A stretch of 8,034 nt of DNA, from the NCBI GenBank assembly GCA_018057635.1, contig JAGPDJ010000091.1:1-8034 (forward strand), written 5' to 3'. A program made the translations under genes and the position numbers. The DNA comes from Ferruginibacter sp. GTDB lineage: Bacteria > Bacteroidota > Bacteroidia > Chitinophagales > Chitinophagaceae. The notes under the pieces are model-generated. The model did not search any database, was not told the origin of the DNA, and saw nothing but the letters and a program-made list of their open reading frames with translations. Positions within the stretch are counted from its first letter, which is position 1. The number at the start of each line of letters is the position of its first letter. This document shows, one piece after another, positions 1 to 6,294 of this stretch.

Positions 1-108
1 CTATAAACTATAAACTATAAACTATAAACTATAAACTATAAACTATAAACTATAAACTATAAACTATAAACTATAAACTATAAACTATAAACTATAAACT
101 ATAAACTA
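1..108. repeat. Perfect heptanucleotide tandem array, (CTATAAA)15.4
   Basis: Fifteen uninterrupted, identical copies of the 7-bp unit CTATAAA fill positions 1-105, and three further matching bases (cta) follow before the pattern breaks at 109. The minus-strand unit is TTTATAG. The array touches the left window edge, so its full length is unknown. Because 7 is not a multiple of 3, each strand carries a stop codon (TAA on plus, TAG on minus) in every frame once per 21 bp, so the array cannot be coding. The final cta is the complement of the TAG stop of the adjacent minus-strand gene. There are no spacers, so it is not a CRISPR. Function is unknown. The absence of any substitution suggests recent expansion or an assembly effect at a contig end. 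Confidence 0.97.
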
Positions 109-2757
109 CTGCCCACCCTGCTGCATACCCGGCATATTGTCCGCTTCGCCCTTCATATTCTTTCGTTTGAATAATGCAATATCGAATTTCCCAAATCGCC
201 AATTGAAATTAAGCCTTACTATTTGCGGGTCTCTTCTGCGTGAATTTTCCTGTATAAAAAAATTGGTTTCGGCATAAGTATCGTAAACCCTGGTACGAAA
301 TATATCCGACACCTGTAATGTTACAGATGCAGCATTGTTTTTAAGAAAATCCTTTCTAATTGAAAAATCTGCACCATAAACAGGCTTTATATATCCCTGA
401 GCTGTTGGCTGCGAACCGCCACCAAACATACCGCCACCACCACCACCGTAGCCGCCACGGCCACCGCTGTTTACCGGTACAACAGACTTTGCCTGGTATT
501 CACCTGTAAACTGGATAGAGAAATTGGCAGGCAGTTTTATATTGTTATTAAGTTTTACAAACCAGCTGAACTGTTCAATACTTTCTGCACCCGTTAAGTT
601 TTCAGCTTTAATTATTACATTAAAAAAATTAAGGTTTGTTGTAATATCCCACCACCCGGTAAGTTTATTTTTTCCGGTTAATTCTATACCATAATTATAA
701 CTCTTGTTGGCATTGGCATAAGATGTAAATAAAATTGAATCTGCTTTGGAAGGATCTGGATTTGCATCCTTATATTGAAACCTTGTTATTAAATTACTGG
801 TCAATCTGCCATACAGGTTTACTAAAACAGTATTAGCCTGATTAAACTGATTCTGGTAAGAAAACTCCAGCAGGTTTGTAAACTCAGGAACAAGGTTTGG
901 GTTGCCTACAATAAGGTTCAGCGAATCAGAAAAATCTATAAACGGTATCAACTGAAAGAAACTGGGCCGGTTCACTTTTCTGCTATAATTTAACTGTAGA
1001 TCTTCCTTTTTATTAAGTTTTTGTGTAATGAACAATGATGGAAAAAGGCTAACGGGGTATTTGTTTGAAAATTGCTGCATTTTTGTAAGCAGTTCACCAT
1101 TATATTCAGAACTTTCTGCACGTAAACCCAATTGGAAACTGAAATTCTTTACCTGCCGTGAATAGGTAGTATAAGCCGCATAAACAACATCATTGTATTT
1201 GTATTTCACATTCAATGCAGGAATATAAACATAATCGCCAGCCTGATTCTGTAAAAAATTATCATTGTTGCTGTCGTAATTACGGTAAGCCATCCTGATA
1301 CCTGCTTCTATTTTCTGATTGCTTTTAAAGGGATTTATAAGGTCGCTTTGAACAGTCATGAAATTTGTAGTACCGCCACCGGATGACCTTTCGGCTGGTA
1401 AATCCGGACCGGGTAAACCATTCATATCATAATACCGGCTGCTGTAATCTGAAGTATTGAAATTATTGCTGCAATTGTAATTAATATCGGCTGTGAGTTC
1501 TTTGCCTGCCTTTGCGAAATTGTGCTTGAAACTGATGGTTCCGCCATAATTCTTATAATCATTTACAGCCGTGATATCTCTTTTCCCCGATTCAGATAGC
1601 GTTCTTGTAGTCTTGACAGTATCACGGAATATATCCATATCATCTCTGGTCCTGAAATGCCCGCGCATTAAATTTCCACTCACCGATAACGTGGTTCTGT
1701 TGCTCAAAAAGTAATCTAGCCCGAGCCGTCCATAAGCAAATACACCTTTGTTAACAGGGGTATTATTTTGCAGTAAGTGAGTTGTAAACGAACCGGGGAA
1801 ATCTGTTCTATCTGTTTTAACGAAGTTGATTGATTTTCTGAAATTAGCCATACCTGATGCAAAAAGGTTCACTTTGTTTTGTTTCAGGTTGATATTACCT
1901 CCAAAACCCGGCCTGGCCCTGGAGTCAATGCCAGCCCGTACATTTCCGTTATACCCGGCTTTCCGGTTCTTTTTTAATACAATATTTAATATGCCTGCGC
2001 CGCCACCACTGGCATCATATCGGGCAGACGGATTTGTCATGATTTCAATACTGGCAATCTGATCGGCAGGAATCTGATCTGGTGTAAGTGTAGTGGGCCT
2101 TCCATCAACAAATAACAAAGGTGCTGCATTTCTTAAGGTAACATTTCCATCAATATCAACAGTAACAGAAGGAACATTTTTAATAACATCTATTGCTGAA
2201 CCGCCAATTGAGCTGATATCTTTCTCAACATTGTAAATTTTTTTATCAAGGTTCAGTTCTACCAGGTTCCTGGAAGCATTAAATGTAACATTCTGTAGTT
2301 GCTGAGCATCAATAAGCATTTTTATATTGCCCAGGTCTTTATCAAAAACATCGGGCATCATACCGGATTCTGCATTTTTTGAAGCGGGGAAATTGGTTTC
2401 AAATGACAATTTCTTTTCGGCAATTTTATAACCCAGTGCAGTTACTTTTAAAGTATACCTGCCCATAATTGATAAATTTTCAAAACTGAATTCTCCTTTC
2501 CGGTTTGAAACAATTAATGAAACAATATGGTCTTTTTTAATTTTGGTAACACTGTCCCATTTTGATTTTAATATCTGAACAGAAGCTCCTTCTACAGGTT
2601 TTCCGGTCTCCTCATCAATTAGTTTTCCATAAAAATGCCCAACATTCATTTGCCTGCTGTTACTCCCATTGCCACTTCCGGATGGTTTTTGTGCAACTGT
2701 TGTACTATAAAAAAGCACAAAAATTAAGCATAAGCATGTTGCAATAGTATTCTTCAT
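106..2757 (-). CDS. TonB-dependent receptor-like outer membrane beta-barrel family protein
   Basis: An 883-residue outer-membrane protein of the TonB-receptor-like type common in Bacteroidota (OMP_b-brl_3-like barrel). Residues 1-23 form a signal peptide (MKNT, hydrophobic core, cleavage near TVAQ). Residues about 41-120 resemble a carboxypeptidase regulatory-like beta-sandwich. Residues about 150-262 form a plug with FVDGRP (near 217) and ASGGGAG (249-255), and the rest is a barrel rich in aromatic strands. A glycine-rich stretch near residues 762-781 lies between two late strands, probably in an extracellular loop. An in-frame ATG at 2793 would add 12 residues; I prefer 2757 because it puts a lysine directly before the hydrophobic core. 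The gene lies 79 nt downstream of the codirectional DUF445 gene, so cotranscription is possible. Its TAG stop is formed by the edge of the heptamer array. The substrate cannot be told from sequence; no SusD partner gene is in the window. Confidence 0.9.
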   Translation of the reverse strand: MKNTIATCLCLIFVLFYSTTVAQKPSGSGNGSNSRQMNVGHFYGKLIDEETGKPVEGASVQILKSKWDSVTKIKKDHIVSLIVSNRKGEFSFENLSIMGRYTLKVTALGYKIAEKKLSFETNFPASKNAESGMMPDVFDKDLGNIKMLIDAQQLQNVTFNASRNLVELNLDKKIYNVEKDISSIGGSAIDVIKNVPSVTVDIDGNVTLRNAAPLLFVDGRPTTLTPDQIPADQIASIEIMTNPSARYDASGGGAGILNIVLKKNRKAGYNGNVRAGIDSRARPGFGGNINLKQNKVNLFASGMANFRKSINFVKTDRTDFPGSFTTHLLQNNTPVNKGVFAYGRLGLDYFLSNRTTLSVSGNLMRGHFRTRDDMDIFRDTVKTTRTLSESGKRDITAVNDYKNYGGTISFKHNFAKAGKELTADINYNCSNNFNTSDYSSRYYDMNGLPGPDLPAERSSGGGTTNFMTVQSDLINPFKSNQKIEAGIRMAYRNYDSNNDNFLQNQAGDYVYIPALNVKYKYNDVVYAAYTTYSRQVKNFSFQLGLRAESSEYNGELLTKMQQFSNKYPVSLFPSLFITQKLNKKEDLQLNYSRKVNRPSFFQLIPFIDFSDSLNLIVGNPNLVPEFTNLLEFSYQNQFNQANTVLVNLYGRLTSNLITRFQYKDANPDPSKADSILFTSYANANKSYNYGIELTGKNKLTGWWDITTNLNFFNVIIKAENLTGAESIEQFSWFVKLNNNIKLPANFSIQFTGEYQAKSVVPVNSGGRGGYGGGGGGMFGGGSQPTAQGYIKPVYGADFSIRKDFLKNNAASVTLQVSDIFRTRVYDTYAETNFFIQENSRRRDPQIVRLNFNWRFGKFDIALFKRKNMKGEADNMPGMQQGGQ
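434..447. repeat. Short CCA trinucleotide run encoding part of a polyglycine stretch
   Basis: The plus strand reads CCACCACCACCACC, which on the coding (minus) strand is a run of GGT glycine codons inside the glycine-rich loop of the outer-membrane barrel protein. Such a run could gain or lose whole codons by slippage without breaking the frame. This is a minor feature; instability is inferred from the repeat, not observed. Confidence 0.6.
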
Positions 2758-2836
2758 AAAAAAGACACGGTACGGATTATTATTTGCGGACATTATTCAG
2801 ATTTTCTTTCCCCCACAATTATAAAGCTTTTTACCT

Positions 2837-3442
2837 TTATAAAAACGAAAGAATCACAAGCGTTACAATTCCGGCTATAAAACCTGTTAAGGAACAAATT
2901 GCTTTAAAAAGGAATATTTTTTTTCCTGCAGCAGCATAAAAAAAATCTTTGATTTCTTCTACTTCCAGTGCATTTATTCTTTCTTCAACAACTTTGTCAA
3001 TTCTTAATTCCGTTTTAAGTTCGCCAGAAAATTTCTTCATCAAAACCGGGAAAAGTTCATCTATTTCGGTTAACAAAGAAGATTTAAACTGGCTAATGGT
3101 TTTTTCTCCCATAAACTGAGAGAGCAACGGAAAAACTGTTTTTATTTTCTCATTAAGAAAATGATCCACATGGTTTTCTATTTCAGGCCTTAGTTTTTGC
3201 AATAATTCCGGATCAGTTAATTTCTCATCCAGCCCATTATAAGCTATCAATTGACCCTGGAATACCTCACCGGCTCTTTTGGCTACCTTTCCCTTTGTTC
3301 CAGGCACCAGGCCCCAAATAGTTATAAACCCCAGTTTTAATGGCTTTTCAGGCCAAAATAAAAACCGGGCAATTCCCCAGGCGATCAGCCAACCAGTAAA
3401 CGTAAAAAAGAAAAGGATTATTATAACCTGGGTTGCATACAT
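2837..3442 (-). CDS. DUF445 family membrane protein (short form)
   Basis: A 201-residue protein with a hydrophobic N-terminal segment (about residues 4-28, including GWLIAWGIARFLF) and a second hydrophobic segment at the C-terminus (about 181-201). The middle is soluble, charged and probably helical. The order GWLIAW, then a WPEKP/LG segment, then GLVPGTKGKVAKRAGE, and late NALEVEEI followed by a transmembrane helix, matches the DUF445 (YheB/YjiN-like) pattern as I know it. Many family members are about 400 residues; this is the short form also seen in Bacteroidota. The biochemical role of the family is unknown to me. The start at 3442 places the transmembrane segment right at the N-terminus and lies 17 nt downstream of a consensus -7 element. 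The stop codon lies inside a small AT-rich inverted repeat. It may be cotranscribed with the downstream barrel gene. Confidence 0.8.
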   Translation of the reverse strand: MYATQVIIILFFFTFTGWLIAWGIARFLFWPEKPLKLGFITIWGLVPGTKGKVAKRAGEVFQGQLIAYNGLDEKLTDPELLQKLRPEIENHVDHFLNEKIKTVFPLLSQFMGEKTISQFKSSLLTEIDELFPVLMKKFSGELKTELRIDKVVEERINALEVEEIKDFFYAAAGKKIFLFKAICSLTGFIAGIVTLVILSFL

Positions 3443-3459
3443 TCAATAAAATTTGGCTG

Positions 3460-3490
3460 CAAATGTAGGGGAATAATACAGGCTGGTAAA
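3460..3490 (-). promoter_or_regulatory. Predicted Bacteroidota-type promoter for the DUF445 gene
   Basis: On the minus strand, TACATTTG (3467-3460) matches the Bacteroidota -7 consensus TAnnTTTG exactly. A TTTA (3490-3487) sits 19 nt upstream as a one-mismatch -33 TTTG element. Transcription would start near 3453, leaving a leader of roughly ten bases before the ATG at 3442. The match is visible in the sequence; activity is inferred. Confidence 0.6.
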
Positions 3491-3587
3491 AAGTTCCCTT
3501 CATTAAAAAATTGCATATTTAAAAACCGGATATACAGCCATCCTGTTATCATAATCGTTATTATTTTAAAAATGCAAAGGGTTTAAT

Positions 3588-3618
3588 TTTGTATGAGCGT
3601 AGTTTTTATATACTTTTG
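3588..3618 (+). promoter_or_regulatory. Predicted Bacteroidota-type promoter for tRNA-His
   Basis: TTTG at 3588-3591 is followed by exactly 19 nt and then TACTTTTG at 3611-3618, a full match to the Bacteroidota primary sigma factor pattern TTTG-N19-TAnnTTTG. The predicted start, near 3624, is about ten bases upstream of the mature tRNA 5' end. This is the best promoter in the window, as expected for a stable RNA gene. Confidence 0.8.
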
Positions 3619-3634
3619 CAGCACAAAATATTAC

Positions 3635-3709
3635 GGTGGTTGTAGCTCAGTTGGTTAGAGCACCAGATTGTGATTCTGGGGGTCGGGGGTTCGAGCCCCC
3701 TCATCCACC
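3635..3709 (+). tRNA. tRNA-His (anticodon GTG)
   Basis: A complete cloverleaf can be drawn. The acceptor is GTGGTTG/CATCCAC, the D-arm begins GCTC, and the anticodon stem is CCAGA/TCTGG around the loop TTGTGAT, with anticodon GTG at 3670-3672. The T-arm is GGGGG-TTCGAGC-CCCCT. G at 3635 is the extra G-1 typical of bacterial tRNA-His and faces C73 at 3709. The acceptor stem has a U-U mismatch at pair 5-68. The 3' CCA is not encoded (the next bases are caa), so it would be added after transcription. The gene has its own promoter upstream and a terminator six bases downstream. Confidence 0.97.
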
Positions 3710-3714
3710 CAACT

Positions 3715-3747
3715 ATCTCCCGGTTCTTTTCCGGGAGATTTTTTTTT
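3715..3747 (+). terminator. Intrinsic terminator of the tRNA-His gene
   Basis: A perfect 9-bp stem, ATCTCCCGG (3715-3723) with CCGGGAGAT (3731-3739), closes a 7-nt loop and is followed by an uninterrupted T run to 3747. It isolates the tRNA transcript from the protease gene downstream. Confidence 0.92.
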
Positions 3748-3862
3748 GCAAAATCCGCCGCTCATCCATCTAAATAACCACAAGGTTTGTTTAACAAAAC
3801 ATTATTGACATTATTACGTTACACTTAATCTGACACGTGATATTTTCCGTTATTTTTACAAC

Positions 3863-6028
3863 ATGCAAAAAATTGCAGACTTTATGATGAGCAAAAAATT
3901 CATTCCGGTTGCACTGGTACTGATTGCTACCAGTTTCTTTTTCGCCTTTAAATCGCAGGGAAAAAATGATTTTGAAGATAACCCTAAAAGCAGGTACGCC
4001 AGGATACTCCGCAATGTGGGCGTTTTACTGGAAGAAGGGCATTTCAGCCCCAAAAAAATTGATGACTCTTTCAGCAAAGAGGTTTTAAAGAAATTTACCG
4101 AAGAACTTGACGGAGATAAGAATATATTCCTGGCAGGAGATGTGGAAGGGTTTAAGAAATTCAATACCAGGATTGATGATGAGATCCATGGCAGCGACCT
4201 GCAATCTTTTTATGCAATCAATGAAGTGTACCTGAAAAGGCTGAGCGAAGTTTCAGGTATTTATAAAGACATCCTGGCCAAACCATTTGATTACACAAAA
4301 GATGAAAAGGTTGTGATGGATGCTGAAAAACTGAATTTTCCTAAAACAGAAGCTGAAAGGCTTGAAATATGGAAAAAACGTTTAAAATTCATTACACTGG
4401 GCAAATTTGTTGACTTACAGGAAGAAAGGGAAAAAAATAAGGATAAAAAAGATTTTAAATTTAAGGCAGATTCAACCCTTGAAAGAGAGGCCAGGGAATC
4501 TACCGCCAAACAGATTGAACGCTATTATTCAACAAAAAAAAGCAGGGAATCTGATGATGCCAATTTCAGCACTTTTGTTAATGCCATCACAGAAACAATG
4601 GACCCGCATACTACCTATTTTCCTCCTATCGACCTGAGGTCTTTCAACGAATCAATGAGCGGAAGGTTTTTCGGTATTGGTGCCCAGCTTAAAGAAGATG
4701 ACGGAAAGATTAAGATCGCCAGCCTCATTAGCGGCGGCCCGGCCTGGAAAAGTGGTGAATTGAAGGAAAATGATGAGATTATAAAAGTTGCTCAAGGCAA
4801 AGCTGAACCGGTTGATGTTACAGGTTATGCCGTTAGTGATGCTGTAAAACTGATCAGGGGATCAGAAAAGGGATCAGAAGTAAACCTTACTATCAAGAGA
4901 ATTGATGGCAGTATTAAAGTGATCACCTTGTTAAGGGACGATATTAAACTGGAAGATACTTATGCAAAATCTGCCATTATAAAAGGAGAAAACAAGATTG
5001 GTTACATATACCTACCTGAGTTTTATGCAGATTTTGAAAACCCCAACGGTGCCCGTTGTGCTGCGGATGTTGCCAAAGAAATTGAAAAACTTAAGAATGA
5101 AAAAGTTGCCGGAATTATATTAGACCTGCGTGGCAATGGTGGCGGATCTTTGTATGATGTAGTTCAGATGGCTGGCCTGTTTATTGAAGATGGCCCGATC
5201 TGCCAGGTTAAAGGACGTGATGAAAAAGCAAATGTGCTACGCGACAGGGACAAGTCAGTTCAATATGACGGGCCCTTTGCTGTTATGGTTGATGAAACCA
5301 GCGCATCTGCTTCTGAGATCTTTGCAGCAGCTATTCAGGATTATAAAAGAGGCATTGTTATTGGCAGCACATCTACCTATGGCAAAGGAACTGTTCAAAG
5401 AAATATACCCCTAAACCCGGAAAGCGAAAATACACTCCTGTCTTCTAAAAAAACTGACGACCTGGGGACTGTAAAGCTTACACTGCAGAAATTTTACAGG
5501 ATCAATGGTGATGCTACCCAGCTTAAAGGTGTAACTCCCGACATTGTTTTACCAGACAGGCTTGAACACCTCAAATTCAGGGAAAAAGACAACCCGAATT
5601 CACTTAAATGGGATGAAATTGCAAAAACTGACTATAAAACCTGGACCAGCAATATTAGTGCCCCTGCTATTGTAAACAGTGCTATCAATGATGTAAACCA
5701 AAGCACTACTTTCAATAAAATTAAGGCAAATGTTCAGTGGTTAGAAAAATCCAACGACAAAGAATATTCACTCAACATCAGCAAATACAAGGAAGAACAG
5801 AAAAAACTAAAAGAAGTATATAAAGAAATTGAAACCCTGTATAAATTAAGCCGCCCAATGGCAATTTCAAATCCTGCAATAGATAGCATTGCTATCAGCA
5901 GTGACAAAGATAAGATGGAGAAAAATAAACAATGGCTTAAAGTGCGGAGCGATGATATTTATATAGATGAGTCAGTTAAAGTTATGAACAAGATGATCAC
6001 GCAAAACAATATGGCAAAAACAAATTAA
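3863..6028 (+). CDS. prc: Carboxy-terminal processing (tail-specific) protease, S41 family
   Basis: A 721-residue periplasmic serine protease of the Tsp/Prc type, which cleaves proteins from their C-terminal tails and is involved in envelope protein processing. The N-terminus has a membrane anchor or uncleaved signal (about 10-30), then a helical N-terminal domain (about 40-250). The PDZ domain is at about 268-358, starting near FFGIGAQL. The S41 core is at about 370-565 with LDLRGNGGGS. The Ser/Lys dyad is visible: SASASEIFAAA has the catalytic Ser at 482, and TYGKGTVQ has Lys 508; Asp 493 aligns with Asp441 of E. coli Tsp. A C-terminal DUF3340-like helical region covers about 580-710. All expected catalytic residues are present. 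In-frame ATGs at 3884 and 3887 are possible alternative starts just before the basic MSKK. No clear promoter was found: TATTTTCC at 3841 with TTA 19 nt upstream is a poor match. A terminator directly follows. Confidence 0.95.
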   Translation: MQKIADFMMSKKFIPVALVLIATSFFFAFKSQGKNDFEDNPKSRYARILRNVGVLLEEGHFSPKKIDDSFSKEVLKKFTEELDGDKNIFLAGDVEGFKKFNTRIDDEIHGSDLQSFYAINEVYLKRLSEVSGIYKDILAKPFDYTKDEKVVMDAEKLNFPKTEAERLEIWKKRLKFITLGKFVDLQEEREKNKDKKDFKFKADSTLEREARESTAKQIERYYSTKKSRESDDANFSTFVNAITETMDPHTTYFPPIDLRSFNESMSGRFFGIGAQLKEDDGKIKIASLISGGPAWKSGELKENDEIIKVAQGKAEPVDVTGYAVSDAVKLIRGSEKGSEVNLTIKRIDGSIKVITLLRDDIKLEDTYAKSAIIKGENKIGYIYLPEFYADFENPNGARCAADVAKEIEKLKNEKVAGIILDLRGNGGGSLYDVVQMAGLFIEDGPICQVKGRDEKANVLRDRDKSVQYDGPFAVMVDETSASASEIFAAAIQDYKRGIVIGSTSTYGKGTVQRNIPLNPESENTLLSSKKTDDLGTVKLTLQKFYRINGDATQLKGVTPDIVLPDRLEHLKFREKDNPNSLKWDEIAKTDYKTWTSNISAPAIVNSAINDVNQSTTFNKIKANVQWLEKSNDKEYSLNISKYKEEQKKLKEVYKEIETLYKLSRPMAISNPAIDSIAISSDKDKMEKNKQWLKVRSDDIYIDESVKVMNKMITQNNMAKTN

Positions 6029-6050
6029 GTAACCCCTGTCAATATATAGA

Positions 6051-6079
6051 AGCAGCACAATATTGTGCTGCTTTTTTTT
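6051..6079 (+). terminator. Intrinsic terminator after the Prc protease gene
   Basis: Positions 6051-6072 are a perfect 22-bp palindrome (AGCAGCACAAT followed by its exact reverse complement), which folds into a stem of about 9-10 bp with a very short loop. A run of eight T follows to 6079. It lies 22 bases after the stop codon and should end the protease transcript, making the YfhO-type gene a separate unit. Confidence 0.92.
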
Positions 6080-6137
6080 GTCATTCCGAACGCAGCGTTT
6101 TCTTTACTGTCATTCCGAACGAAGTGAGGAATCTACC
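6080..6137. repeat. Pair of dispersed intergenic repeat elements (GTCATTCCGAACG type)
   Basis: The 13-mer GTCATTCCGAACG occurs at 6080-6092 and again at 6109-6121. The second copy continues GAAGTGAGGAATCT, giving inverted ends ATTCC / GGAAT that can form a small hairpin; the first copy continues CAGCG and then breaks off. From general knowledge, this motif (translated in one frame as IPNEVRNL) recurs between genes in many Bacteroidota genomes, like a REP-type element. The two copies directly follow the protease terminator. The family assignment is from memory; the duplication itself is directly visible. Confidence 0.7.
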
Positions 6138-6294
6138 CAACTAAAAAACCATCCCCCTCAACGGATCAAACCAATATCTCATCCCGAAATCATTCTTCCG
6201 GGAATCTCTTATAAAACCACCCAATAAAATTTGAACCAAAATATAGTTCACATCGGTATAAACCTTAATTTGCCAACCTATTAAGTTATACAGC

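Noticed and set aside
1..108. CRISPR array
   Set aside because: The units are 7 bp, identical and directly adjacent with no spacers, and no cas gene is in the window.
1826..2062. Plus-strand open frame opposite the barrel gene
   Set aside because: It lies entirely antisense to well-supported plug and barrel coding sequence, and its peptide has no recognisable domain.
2816..2823. TATAATTG on the minus strand as a separate promoter for the barrel gene
   Set aside because: It has one mismatch to TAnnTTTG and no acceptable TTG element 19-21 nt upstream, so I do not call it.
2819..2842. 8-bp inverted repeat TTATAAAG / CTTTATAA at the DUF445 stop codon as a terminator
   Set aside because: The stem is very AT-rich and is followed on the minus strand by TTGTGGGGG, with no T run, so termination is unlikely.
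3856..4164. Minus-strand open frame of 102 codons opposite the start of prc
   Set aside because: It is a serine- and leucine-rich shadow of the lysine-rich N-terminal region of the protease, whose frame is strongly supported by its motifs.
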